Positions 15,691-23,966 of a stretch of 28,663 nucleotides of DNA are shown here, in pieces; positions within the stretch are counted from its first letter, which is position 1, and each line of letters opens with the position of its first letter. Position numbers and translations under genes: made by a program. The notes below the pieces were generated by a model. That model did not search any database, was not told the origin of the DNA, and saw only the letters and a list, made by a program, of their open reading frames with translations. Origin of the DNA: an uncultured Rikenellaceae bacterium (GTDB lineage Bacteria > Bacteroidota > Bacteroidia > Bacteroidales > UBA932); assembly GCA_937906485.1 (NCBI GenBank), contig CALCYB010000172.1:1-28663 (forward strand), written 5' to 3'.

Positions 15691-16857
15691 TCACAGGTAG
15701 AAGCGAAGCCCCACATCCAGCTTCATCTGCAACGGTTCTACTGTCCTCAAACTCAACGGCTGCCGGGTATCGAAATAATAGACGATGCTGGGATCCACAA
15801 ACAGGCCCAAGAAGTTGACAAACCGGTACTCCAACCCCAATCCGAGGTTGGCGGACCATTGCACACCGGATACGGACTCATCGTGACGGGTGAGGTGATC
15901 ATTCAGATCCACCATCCGGTAATTCATCCGGACGGCCTTTTCAACCATCCCCCCGACGTTGGCATAGAAGCCCAGTTTTTCCGAACCCAGAATGCGATAG
16001 CTCAACTGCAACGGAATCCCCAGGTAATGGATCTGCTGGGTCACTTTCACCTGTTGTACATAATCCTTGAGTGCTTCGTATTCCGATCCCAAAAGGGAGT
16101 AAGACAACCCGGTACCCAAAGAAAGACGATCCGTTACCGGAAACTGGAGTTGCAGGGCCAAAGACAAGGGGAACATATGGGTCGGCGTTTCAATGGGAAT
16201 CAGGGAAGAACCGTCTTCGCCGGGTTTGACCGGACCGGTTCCCGAGCCTACGCCCATGAACTGGTTCAATCCATGATGTCCGCCTTCCATGCCTCCTTGT
16301 AAGGCCGAAAGCAGTCCGATACGGACAGGACCGGAACGGCGTTCATCAAAATCCTCTTCCATCCGGGCTGCCAGGTAAAGATTATCTGAAACAGTCTGCT
16401 GAACCGGCTCCATCGCCGGCTCACGATCCTGTGTTGCCATCGGTTCCCGCTTGATCTCCATCAGAGGAAGCCCCTCAGGGGGCACGGGCAAAGTGCTGCT
16501 GAAATCCAACTCATCCGAAACGGTCATCAACCCTTGCGGAACGGTAATGATGATTTCCGGAAAAACGGGCTCCGGAACGGGCATCTGTGCCATCGGTTCT
16601 TCCTGAGTGGGAACCACCGTAATTTCCGGGACAGGCGCAGGTGAGGGAATCAGCACCAACCCCAATACCAGAACAGCTGCCGCTGCTACGGCTCCACCTA
16701 TTCTTTTCAGCACCCGCATCCGACGACGACGCTGGTAAGTTTCCATGATTCTCGGAAACAGGTCTTCATCAAGAGGCACTTCCATGTCGTTCATTGCTTC
16801 ACGCAGACGATAACGCCAATCGTCCCTATTTGCATCCATCATGCGATTAATCTCCAT
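15691..16857 (-). CDS. Dual-membrane-spanning anti-sigma factor with C-terminal outer-membrane beta-barrel
   Basis: This 388-residue protein joins four parts. Residues 1-52 are a charged cytoplasmic region with the WRYRLREAMNDMEVPLDEDLF helix and an Arg-rich stop (QRRRRMR). One inner-membrane helix follows (53-70, Ala/Val/Leu-rich, with no signal-peptidase site evident). Residues 71-190 are a Pro/Glu-rich, probably disordered periplasmic stretch. Residues 190-388 are alternating strands of a PorT-like beta-barrel (LSLGTGLSYSLLG, LGIPLQLSYRI, GFYANVGGMVEKA, LGLGLEYRF) ending MKLDVGLRFYL. The start overlaps the upstream ECF sigma gene by 11 bases; Met6 or Met7 are possible starts just beyond it. 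The layout matches the Dma anti-sigma family reported in Bacteroides thetaiotaomicron. Barrel type and function are inferred. Confidence 0.75.
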   Translation of the reverse strand: MEINRMMDANRDDWRYRLREAMNDMEVPLDEDLFPRIMETYQRRRRMRVLKRIGGAVAAAAVLVLGLVLIPSPAPVPEITVVPTQEEPMAQMPVPEPVFPEIIITVPQGLMTVSDELDFSSTLPVPPEGLPLMEIKREPMATQDREPAMEPVQQTVSDNLYLAARMEEDFDERRSGPVRIGLLSALQGGMEGGHHGLNQFMGVGSGTGPVKPGEDGSSLIPIETPTHMFPLSLALQLQFPVTDRLSLGTGLSYSLLGSEYEALKDYVQQVKVTQQIHYLGIPLQLSYRILGSEKLGFYANVGGMVEKAVRMNYRMVDLNDHLTRHDESVSGVQWSANLGLGLEYRFVNFLGLFVDPSIVYYFDTRQPLSLRTVEPLQMKLDVGLRFYL

Positions 16858-17401
16858 TCATTTTATGGATCCGGTCCCGCAACCAGCTTCTCCCCCGATT
16901 GAGGTAAGAACGGGAGGTCGCTTCAGGTATTCCCAACAACTTGGCAATCTCCTGGTGAGACAGATCCTCAAACACACTCAAGTTAAAAACGGTTCTGTAT
17001 CTGATCGGCATCTGTGTGATCAGCCGCAACAGTTCCCTGGATTCCATATTTTCCAACACCTCATTCCCGTAAGCAGCTCCAACCGGAGTCTCGGTAATGT
17101 CCTGGGCCTCTTTCAGCACATCCATGCGCCGGAGGTCCATCAAAGCAGTATTGACAAATATCTTCCGCATCCACCCTTCAAAGACACCTTCACCGGTATA
17201 GGTTCCGATTTTCAGGAATACCGTAACAAACCCATCCTGCAGGTAATCTTTGGCAACTTCCACAGACCGAGCATATTTCAAACAAACCGCAAACATCCGC
17301 GCCGAATACCGTTCATACAACTGACGTTGAGCAGACCGGTTGTGCTTTTGGCAGGCTTCGATCAGCTCTTTTTCAGACAGGGTAGGTTTAGGCGCGAACA
17401 T
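16847..17401 (-). CDS. ECF-type RNA polymerase sigma factor
   Basis: This is a 184-residue sigma-70-family ECF sigma factor. Region 2 spans about residues 28-92 (LYERYSARMFAVCLKYARS, DYLQDGFVTVFLKI, FEGWMRKIFVNTALMDLRR). Region 4 spans 124-178 (MPIRYRTVFNLSVFEDLSHQE, helix-turn-helix IAKLLGIPEATSRSYLNRGR). The start at 17401 (MFAPKPTL) is preferred over one 14 codons upstream because a -7 element lies between them. The downstream overlapping gene encodes its likely membrane-bound anti-sigma partner. Envelope-stress or vesiculation control is plausible from that partner; target promoters are unknown. Confidence 0.92.
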   Translation of the reverse strand: MFAPKPTLSEKELIEACQKHNRSAQRQLYERYSARMFAVCLKYARSVEVAKDYLQDGFVTVFLKIGTYTGEGVFEGWMRKIFVNTALMDLRRMDVLKEAQDITETPVGAAYGNEVLENMESRELLRLITQMPIRYRTVFNLSVFEDLSHQEIAKLLGIPEATSRSYLNRGRSWLRDRIHKMNGD

Positions 17402-17419
17402 AATATGTATATATAGATG

Positions 17420-17427
17420 CAAATTTA
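17420..17427 (-). promoter_or_regulatory. -7 promoter element of the sigma/anti-sigma pair
   Basis: The minus strand reads TAAATTTG, matching TAnnTTTG, 18 bases before the ATG at 17401. No TTTG -33 box lies at the usual spacing. That would fit control by an alternative sigma or a weak housekeeping promoter. Confidence 0.45.
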
Positions 17428-17489
17428 GGCCATTTCGTTGCATCTATTGCCTAATTTTTGCAAAACACCAAAAAGATAGTTTTTTTCGT

Positions 17490-17497
17490 TAATTTTG
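17490..17497 (+). promoter_or_regulatory. -7 promoter element of the TPR-EnvC-MalQ operon
   Basis: TAATTTTG matches TAnnTTTG, 21 bases before the ATG at 17519. A second imperfect TAGTTTG overlaps at 17498-17504. No TTTG -33 lies at 19-21 bases upstream. Confidence 0.45.
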
Positions 17498-17518
17498 TAG
17501 TTTGTGTTGAGCATCAAT

Positions 17519-19201
17519 ATGAAAAGGTTTGAAATAAGCATACTGCTGTCCTTATTGAGCATTTTGAATGTACTGGCACAGGACACCCTGCAGCTGCGGG
17601 GACCGGATTACTTTCTGGAAGGGGTCAAGTACTTCAACGGACAGGAATGGGAAAAAGCCCGGAAACTCTTTGAACAGACCCTGGAAGAAGAGCCTGGGAA
17701 CGACGCAGCCTGGTACTACCTGGGACGGCTGCACGCCACCCGTTCCGAACTGGTCGAAGCCGAACATTACCTGGTCCGTGCCCACGAAGCCGATACGGCC
17801 AATTATTGGTACACGATCGAGTTGGCCAAATTCTATGCCGACACCCAACGGCTGGATCAGGCCACAGCGTTGTACGAAGACCTGTTGCTCAAGCATCCGG
17901 GAAAAACCACCCTGTACTCGGACCTGCTGAACCTGTACACCAACAGCCAGCAGTATGACAAGGCCATGGAAATCCTGGACCGCCGCGACCAGCTGCGTGG
18001 AGCGAACGAATGGACCGGCAATTTCCGGTTTGAACTCCTCCGGCTGCAAGGGCGCTACGACGAGGCCTTCCGCTACCTGGAAGAGCACGAAAAAACCTAC
18101 CCCAATCCCCAGAATGCGTATTTTCTGGGAGAATTGTACCACAACCAACACAAGGACACCCTCGCGGCTTCGTATTACGAAAAGGCATTGCGGCTGGATC
18201 CTCGTTACACTCCGGCACATTTCGGGCTGGCCGAAGTTTATCGGGTACGAGGGGATTACCCCCAATTCTTTGAGCACATCCGCGTCTTTCTGCAGGATCC
18301 CCAGATGAATGCCCTGTTCAAATCCGAATACATCCAGCAGGTCCTCTCCAACCCCGCCCTGCAGCACCGTTTTCAAGAGAGGGTGGACACCCTGGTACAC
18401 AGTTGTGTAAACCAACATGCCACAGACAGCACATTGCTCTATACCGCCGGCAACTATTTCCTGCAGACCGGCCGGCATGACGAGGGCATCAACTGTTATT
18501 TTCAAGTGGTGGAGAACTACCCGCATGATCTGAATCCCCACATCCAGCACTTGTACCTATTGTATTACCTGCAACGTTGGAAAGACCTCGAAGAACAGAG
18601 CACACTGAGCCTGGGCTTCCTGCCGGGCAACATTGACATCCGTCAGTTGCAGGCCATAGCCAACTGGCAACTGCTCCGCTATGACGAGTCCATCGAACAA
18701 TACAAGTCCCTGCTCAAAGACATCCCCAAGGACAACACGAGCGCCCGGCTGATGTGTCATTCGGCACTGGGCGACCTGTACCAGTCCAAAGGGGAGAACA
18801 AGAAGGCCTATAAAGAGTACGACAAAGCCTTGAAGATCGACCCCAATTACCTTCCCGTCCTGAACAATTATGCCTATTACCTGAGTTTGGAGAGAAAAAA
18901 ACTGGACAAAGCCCTGCAGATGAGCCGGCGCTGCATCGAAGCCGAACCGGACAACCCCACCTACCTGGATACCTATGGATATATCCTCTACCTGCTGGGG
19001 GACTACACCTCTGCCATTGCCCAATTCAAACGGGCCATGCTCTATGGCGGCAACCAGAGTGCCGTCATCCTGGACCACTATGCGGACACCTTGCTGGCCA
19101 GTGGAGAAAAAGCGTTGGCCATGATTTATTGGGAACAGGCAGACCGGCTGGATCCGAGTCTGGGAATTGCCTACAAGATACAGAAACACCAAAACAAATA
19201 G
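17519..19201 (+). CDS. Secreted tetratricopeptide-repeat protein
   Basis: This is a 560-residue protein with a signal peptide (1-21, cleavage after VLAQ) and TPR repeats through most of its length. Examples are residues with WEKARKLFEQTLEEEPGNDAAWYYLGRLH, AASYYEKALRLDP and KKAYKEYDKALKIDPNYLP. The ATG at 17519 is preferred over an in-frame GTG at 17504. TPRs form protein-binding superhelices; the protein should act in the periplasm as a scaffold. It is the first gene of an operon, with the EnvC-like gene starting 3 bases after its stop, an arrangement often seen in Bacteroidota with a DUF4292 lipoprotein gene in between (recalled, not checked). No such gene is present here. The partner is unknown. 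Confidence 0.85.
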   Translation: MKRFEISILLSLLSILNVLAQDTLQLRGPDYFLEGVKYFNGQEWEKARKLFEQTLEEEPGNDAAWYYLGRLHATRSELVEAEHYLVRAHEADTANYWYTIELAKFYADTQRLDQATALYEDLLLKHPGKTTLYSDLLNLYTNSQQYDKAMEILDRRDQLRGANEWTGNFRFELLRLQGRYDEAFRYLEEHEKTYPNPQNAYFLGELYHNQHKDTLAASYYEKALRLDPRYTPAHFGLAEVYRVRGDYPQFFEHIRVFLQDPQMNALFKSEYIQQVLSNPALQHRFQERVDTLVHSCVNQHATDSTLLYTAGNYFLQTGRHDEGINCYFQVVENYPHDLNPHIQHLYLLYYLQRWKDLEEQSTLSLGFLPGNIDIRQLQAIANWQLLRYDESIEQYKSLLKDIPKDNTSARLMCHSALGDLYQSKGENKKAYKEYDKALKIDPNYLPVLNNYAYYLSLERKKLDKALQMSRRCIEAEPDNPTYLDTYGYILYLLGDYTSAIAQFKRAMLYGGNQSAVILDHYADTLLASGEKALAMIYWEQADRLDPSLGIAYKIQKHQNK

Positions 19202-19204
19202 ACC

Positions 19205-20389
19205 ATGCGCTTACGGCTTGTTCCTTGGATGACCCTCCTTTTGCTGCTGCCGCTGACCGTCTTGGGCCAGGACATCTCGCAACAGACCTCCCGCAAGAAG
19301 AAAATCGAGGAGGAAATCCAGTTTATCGACCGGCAACTGGCCGACAACCGTAACCAGCAGAGCCGCCAGTTGAGCAACATCAACCTTACCCAGAAGAAGA
19401 TCGAATCCCGGAAGGCGCTCATCCAGACCTTGAACGAAGAAATCAAGTCCTTGAATGACCAGATCCGTTCCCACAACCAGGAAATTGACCGTCTCCAGAA
19501 CAAACTGGACACCCTGCAGTTCTATTACGAGGACATGCTGCTGAAAGCCTACAAGAACCGGGACTCCCGCGTCTGGTTCATGTACCTGCTCTCCAGCAAG
19601 GACTTGAACCAGGGTTACCGGCGATGGGCCTATTTGAAAAGTTTCAAAACCACCATCCGCAAAGAGGCGGAGTCCATCCGTCAGACCGAAGCCCAAATCC
19701 GCTCAGAGAAAGAAAAACTGTCGGCCCTTCGGTTAAAATCCGAACAAAGCAAAAAAGAGCAGGAATCGGCTCAGGAACTGCTCCGCCAGGAGGAAAAAGC
19801 GGCACAAGCCAACTTGAAATCGCTTCAGAAAAAAGAAAAGACCTACCGGAAACAACTTCAGACCAAAAAGAAGGAAGTCGAAAAACTGAACAAGGAAATT
19901 GAACGCATCCTGGCAGAAGCCGTCAAAGAACAGAAGACCAACGAAAAGAAAGGCATCCAGATCGATGCCGCTCTGTCTTCCCAGTTCAGCAAGAACAAAG
20001 GGAAACTGCCCTGGCCTGTGACCCGGGGTGTTGTAGTCGAGAAATTCGGCCAGCACAACCACCCCGCCTTCAAACACATCAAACTGCCCTTCAACAACGG
20101 GGTCAACATTTCCACAGACCGCGATGCCGAGGTCTATGCCATCTTTGACGGGGTCGTCAAGCAGGTGCTGGTGATGCCGGGCTACAACCAATGCGTCCTG
20201 GTCCAACACGGAGAGTACTTCACCTTCTACTGCAAGCTCAAACGGGTAACGGTCAAGAGTGGTGAAAAAATCAGCATCGGGACCCAGATCGGTCAAGTTG
20301 ACCAAGGAGAAGAAGGCCCCATCCTGCACTTCCAACTCTGGAAAGGAACTGAAAAACAGAACCCAGAACACTGGTTAAAGAAGAAATGA
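19205..20389 (+). CDS. EnvC-like murein hydrolase activator with degenerate LytM domain
   Basis: This is a 394-residue periplasmic protein: signal peptide (1-22), long coiled coils (about 30-125 and 150-255) and a C-terminal M23/LytM domain (about 275-390). The zinc and catalytic residues are mostly lost. The HxxxD motif reads N297-x-x-x-N301 (NNGVNIST), the Y-x-H-L motif reads YCKL, and only the second His of HxH remains (ILHFQLW). This pattern fits EnvC-type factors that activate amidases for septal peptidoglycan splitting rather than cut murein themselves. It sits 3 bases after the TPR gene and overlaps the malQ start by 4 bases. Activation of an amidase is inferred. Confidence 0.9.
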   Translation: MRLRLVPWMTLLLLLPLTVLGQDISQQTSRKKKIEEEIQFIDRQLADNRNQQSRQLSNINLTQKKIESRKALIQTLNEEIKSLNDQIRSHNQEIDRLQNKLDTLQFYYEDMLLKAYKNRDSRVWFMYLLSSKDLNQGYRRWAYLKSFKTTIRKEAESIRQTEAQIRSEKEKLSALRLKSEQSKKEQESAQELLRQEEKAAQANLKSLQKKEKTYRKQLQTKKKEVEKLNKEIERILAEAVKEQKTNEKKGIQIDAALSSQFSKNKGKLPWPVTRGVVVEKFGQHNHPAFKHIKLPFNNGVNISTDRDAEVYAIFDGVVKQVLVMPGYNQCVLVQHGEYFTFYCKLKRVTVKSGEKISIGTQIGQVDQGEEGPILHFQLWKGTEKQNPEHWLKKK

Positions 20390-22806
20390 AACTCTATTTC
20401 TACCTGCATTTTGCAACCGGACCGGATGCCTATATGGTCCTGACCGGCACTTGTGAATCATTGGGCAATGGTATCGAAGAAAACGGCAGACGCATGGTCC
20501 CTGATGGAGATCACATCTGGCGGCTGGAAGCAGACATTCCCGACCGACAGTTGCGGGAAGGAGAAATCCTCTACCATTACACCCTTTTTAAAGACGGCCG
20601 TCCGCTGATGCGTGAAGCCGGTCCCCAACGAGTCCTCCGGTTGGCCGGACAGACCCGGTCGGCCACGTGGCGGGACCAGTGGCAAGGAAATACGGAAGAT
20701 GCCGTCTTCCTGACGCGCCCTTTCACGCAGATTTACTACCCTCAAACCGACTTTGGTCTTCCTGCCCAGACTCCGACAAGCGGTACACTGGTCATTCAGG
20801 CGACCCTGCCAAACCTGTCTCCCAAGCATGGCCGACCCTATCTGGTGGGGAATATCCCCCAGATGGGCAGCTGGCAACCGGAGAAGGCCATCGCCATGAC
20901 TCCGGCTGGAGGATGCCGTTGGCAAGCCCGGATTCCGGCACAATGGAAACAGGCCACCCCGATCGAGTACAAATTCATCCTGCGCAAAGGAGAACAGACC
21001 ACGTGGGAAACAGGAGAAAACCGCCAGTGCCTGGTTCCATCCCTGGCTCCGGACCAGGAGTTCTGCCTGGACCATGCCGCCACCAACCTTCCTTTTCCCC
21101 GACCCAGGTTGGCCGGAACCGCCATTCCTATCTTTGCCTTGCGACGGGAAAAAGGCTGGGGCATAGGGGATTTTACAGACCTCAAACCCCTGATTGTATG
21201 GGCAAGACAGACCGGACAGCACGTCATCCAGCTTCTGCCCATCAACGACACGACCACCCGTTGGACTGCTGCGGACACCTACCCTTACAGCGCCATCAGC
21301 GTCATGGCCCTGCATCCGATCTATGGCAATCCGGATGCGGTAGCCCCCCTGCCCGGCTGGGAAAAAGAGCGGCATCGCCTTAACCAAAGCCCGACTGTGG
21401 ATTATCCCGCAGTACTGGCCTTGAAGTGGAAGTGCTGGAGCGCCCTGGAACAACAGTTGGGAGAGAAGGTCCGCAGCACGGAAGCCTATCGGCGGTTTCT
21501 GGAACAGCACCGGCACTGGCTCCTGCCTTATGCCGCATTCTGCACCCTCAGGGACCATTTCCATACTGCAGATTTTTCAAAATGGAGCACCTATGCCTCC
21601 TACCACAATGACCTGCCCCTTACCCTGCTGGCACCCGACTCGGCATTTCGGGGGACCATGCTGCTGCACATGACCGTGCAGTTCTGGCTGGACCAACAAC
21701 TGAGCGAAGCCGTGGCCTTTGCCCACCAGCACAAAATTGCCCTCAAAGGAGACCTGCCCATCGGCATCACTGCCAACAGCGTCGAAGCGTGGACCGAACC
21801 GGAACTCTTCCACTGCGACATGCAGGCTGGAGCTCCCCCGGATGCATTTGCCCAGGAAGGCCAGAACTGGGGGTTCCCTACCTACCATTGGGAAGCCATG
21901 GCCAAAGACCGGTACCGCTGGTGGAAGAAACGCTTTGTCCGCATGGCTGACCACTTTGACATGTACCGCATCGATCACATCCTCGGATTTTTCCGGATCT
22001 GGGAAATTCCCCGACCCCATCGCCAGGGCACCCTGGGCCATTTCAGTCCGGCCCTGCCCTACAGTGCTGAAGAACTGGCCCAAGCCGGTTTCCCCTTGAA
22101 AGCAGAACACCTCAACGGCCAGCTTTGGGTCGAGGATCCCCGACAACCGGACAAAGTCCATCCGTTTATCCAGGCCCACACGAGCGAAAGTTACCGGCAA
22201 CTGACTCCTGCCGAAAAATCCCGCTATGACCAGCTTTACCACGAATTCTTCTACCAGCGCAACGATGCCTGCTGGGAGGCCTCTGCCCTGGAAAAACTGC
22301 CGGAGCTGATCGCATCCACCGACCTGTTGCCTTGCGCCGAAGACCTGGGGATGATTCCCAACTGTGTTCCGGATGTCCTCAACCGCCTGCGCATCGCCAC
22401 ACTGGAAGTCCAACGCATGCCCAAACAGCCGGGCCGCAGCCTGGCCAACCCCGCCGAATACCCTTACCGCTGCGTATGCACGACCGGCACACACGACACC
22501 AGTACGCTGCGGGGCTGGTGGAAAGAGGTTCATCCCCGCGCCCAGGATTGCCCGGTATCTACCTGCCGGAAGATCATCCGTGAGCACCTGGACAGCCCTG
22601 CCATGTGGATCATCCTGCCCTGGCAGGACTGGATGTCCCTTTTTGCCGAGCTGCGGCATCCGATAGCCGAAGAAGAACGCATCAACCAACCGGCAAACCC
22701 TTCACATATCTGGAATTACAGGATGCACATCAGTTTGGAACGTCTCTTGCTGGAGAAAAAAAACAACCAAACATTGCAACGTTTCTTAAAAAATTGCATC
22801 TTATAA
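20386..22806 (+). CDS. malQ: 4-alpha-glucanotransferase (GH77) with two CBM20 domains
   Basis: This 806-residue amylomaltase / DPE2-like enzyme disproportionates maltodextrins. Two starch-binding CBM20 modules come first (about 1-110 and 125-235; the second contains YLVGNIPQMGSWQPEKA), then the GH77 barrel beginning LRREKGWGIGDFTDL. Catalytic residues are visible: nucleophile Asp530 in MYRIDH, acid/base Glu652 in CAEDLGMIP, and His703/Asp704 in TGTHDTSTLRGWW. There is no signal peptide, so it is cytoplasmic, in glycogen or maltodextrin metabolism. Its start overlaps the EnvC-like gene (ATGA), an unusual metabolic partner for a cell-division factor. It is somewhat shorter than the CBM20-type homologues I recall. 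Confidence 0.94.
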   Translation: MKLYFYLHFATGPDAYMVLTGTCESLGNGIEENGRRMVPDGDHIWRLEADIPDRQLREGEILYHYTLFKDGRPLMREAGPQRVLRLAGQTRSATWRDQWQGNTEDAVFLTRPFTQIYYPQTDFGLPAQTPTSGTLVIQATLPNLSPKHGRPYLVGNIPQMGSWQPEKAIAMTPAGGCRWQARIPAQWKQATPIEYKFILRKGEQTTWETGENRQCLVPSLAPDQEFCLDHAATNLPFPRPRLAGTAIPIFALRREKGWGIGDFTDLKPLIVWARQTGQHVIQLLPINDTTTRWTAADTYPYSAISVMALHPIYGNPDAVAPLPGWEKERHRLNQSPTVDYPAVLALKWKCWSALEQQLGEKVRSTEAYRRFLEQHRHWLLPYAAFCTLRDHFHTADFSKWSTYASYHNDLPLTLLAPDSAFRGTMLLHMTVQFWLDQQLSEAVAFAHQHKIALKGDLPIGITANSVEAWTEPELFHCDMQAGAPPDAFAQEGQNWGFPTYHWEAMAKDRYRWWKKRFVRMADHFDMYRIDHILGFFRIWEIPRPHRQGTLGHFSPALPYSAEELAQAGFPLKAEHLNGQLWVEDPRQPDKVHPFIQAHTSESYRQLTPAEKSRYDQLYHEFFYQRNDACWEASALEKLPELIASTDLLPCAEDLGMIPNCVPDVLNRLRIATLEVQRMPKQPGRSLANPAEYPYRCVCTTGTHDTSTLRGWWKEVHPRAQDCPVSTCRKIIREHLDSPAMWIILPWQDWMSLFAELRHPIAEEERINQPANPSHIWNYRMHISLERLLLEKKNNQTLQRFLKNCIL

Positions 22807-22823
22807 GTAAATATTTACATCAT

Positions 22824-23954
22824 ATGAAGAAAACATTGTTTACAGCACTCTGTGCCTTTGCTCTGATAATCGGTCTGTCATCCTGCAGTACAGATGACAG
22901 CAGCCCGAACAAGAACAACAACCAGACCTTCTCGGACGAAAATCTCTCCATCCGGATGAATTCTGTCCAATGGGACCCCATCGACATCGGAAAAAGCAAG
23001 GTCGTCATTTCTGAACAACAACCCGGCAAAGTGACCGTTGAGTTGCACAGCATCCTCCAGGAAGCTCCTCTGCTCCGCATCGCCTGCGAAAAGAACGGAT
23101 TGGGCAATGGCTCCCTTTACAGCATTGAAGGGGAATTTGACAGCCCTTATTTTGAAATTGACCTCGAAGGAACGGTATCGGACCAGAAACTGGACCTGCG
23201 CATTGAATACGAGGCCGACTACGACATTACCGGAAAATGGATGCTGGCTGCCACCTCCGGTGAACACCTGAACATACCGATGGAAATTCCTTCCCTCTCC
23301 CTGGACATCCGTCTGCCGGAAGACAGTTCCCTTACGATCGACTCAGATCCACTTCCCTCAGAAGAAGAATTACAGGCCTTGCTCTATGAGTTCAACTCCA
23401 TGGCCTGCTCCCTCGGCACCCTGGTGGACGCTCTGGAATTTTCAGAAGCCGGCTATGTCAATGTCTACCTGACTCCGGAAGGGCAAGAAATGATGAACAT
23501 CCAAAATTCGGAATTGCACGGTTTTGCCCAATATTACACCCAGGATTATCTTTACCTGTATGCCAGAACCTCCCTGCTGATGGCTACTGCAGGAAGCCTG
23601 AGCAAAGCCTCACAGCCCCAACAGCCCGATGTCCCGTTTTTCCAATTGAAATTGAACTATGACCTGACAGGACAGAACCTGCGGATCTATGTTGACAAAG
23701 CCTTGCTCTCCAATTATATTGACTCCATTCAGGAACTGATGCAAACCATGAATCCGGACGACCTGGCAACCCTGCTTGCCCTGATCGGCGGCGACCCGTC
23801 CGATATGGCAGGACTTGCAGAAGAAATCGCCTACCTGCTGATGATACTGGATGAAATCGACACCGTGCTGCAACATCCGGATACCCACATCCTGGCAGAA
23901 ATCAACTTGATTCCCTGGACTCCTGGTAATCGTCCTTGGACCGGTATCCTTTAG
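22824..23954 (+). CDS. Lipoprotein of unknown function
   Basis: This is a 376-residue lipoprotein. The start at 22824 begins a typical signal peptide with lipobox LSSC (Cys21) followed by an Asp/Ser/Asn-rich tether. The mature part has an N-terminal beta-rich half (VTVELHSILQ, then SLYSIEGEFDSP, FEIDLEGTVSDQKLDLRIEY, DITGKWMLAA) and a helical, Leu-rich C-terminal half (ELMQTMNPDDLATLLALIGG). The pattern is reminiscent of DUF4925-type Bacteroidota lipoproteins, but I am not sure. It is 17 bases after malQ and may be co-transcribed, since no strong promoter is seen between them. It converges on the serine hydrolase gene with a 12-base gap. No function is proposed. Confidence 0.72.
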   Translation: MKKTLFTALCAFALIIGLSSCSTDDSSPNKNNNQTFSDENLSIRMNSVQWDPIDIGKSKVVISEQQPGKVTVELHSILQEAPLLRIACEKNGLGNGSLYSIEGEFDSPYFEIDLEGTVSDQKLDLRIEYEADYDITGKWMLAATSGEHLNIPMEIPSLSLDIRLPEDSSLTIDSDPLPSEEELQALLYEFNSMACSLGTLVDALEFSEAGYVNVYLTPEGQEMMNIQNSELHGFAQYYTQDYLYLYARTSLLMATAGSLSKASQPQQPDVPFFQLKLNYDLTGQNLRIYVDKALLSNYIDSIQELMQTMNPDDLATLLALIGGDPSDMAGLAEEIAYLLMILDEIDTVLQHPDTHILAEINLIPWTPGNRPWTGIL

Positions 23955-23966
23955 TCATCCAACCGG

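Noticed and set aside
17552..18550. 332-codon minus-strand frame opposite the TPR gene
   Set aside because: Its composition mirrors the TPR repeats and it has no start context or motif. The plus-strand frame has a signal peptide and TPR motifs.
20386..22806. Frameshift or truncation in malQ because it is shorter than recalled CBM20-type homologues
   Set aside because: Both CBM20 modules and all GH77 catalytic motifs are present in one uninterrupted frame, so the length difference is probably in loops.
22605..22823. Upstream extension of the lipoprotein gene into malQ
   Set aside because: The signal peptide with lipobox begins at 22824; the extension overlaps malQ in another frame.
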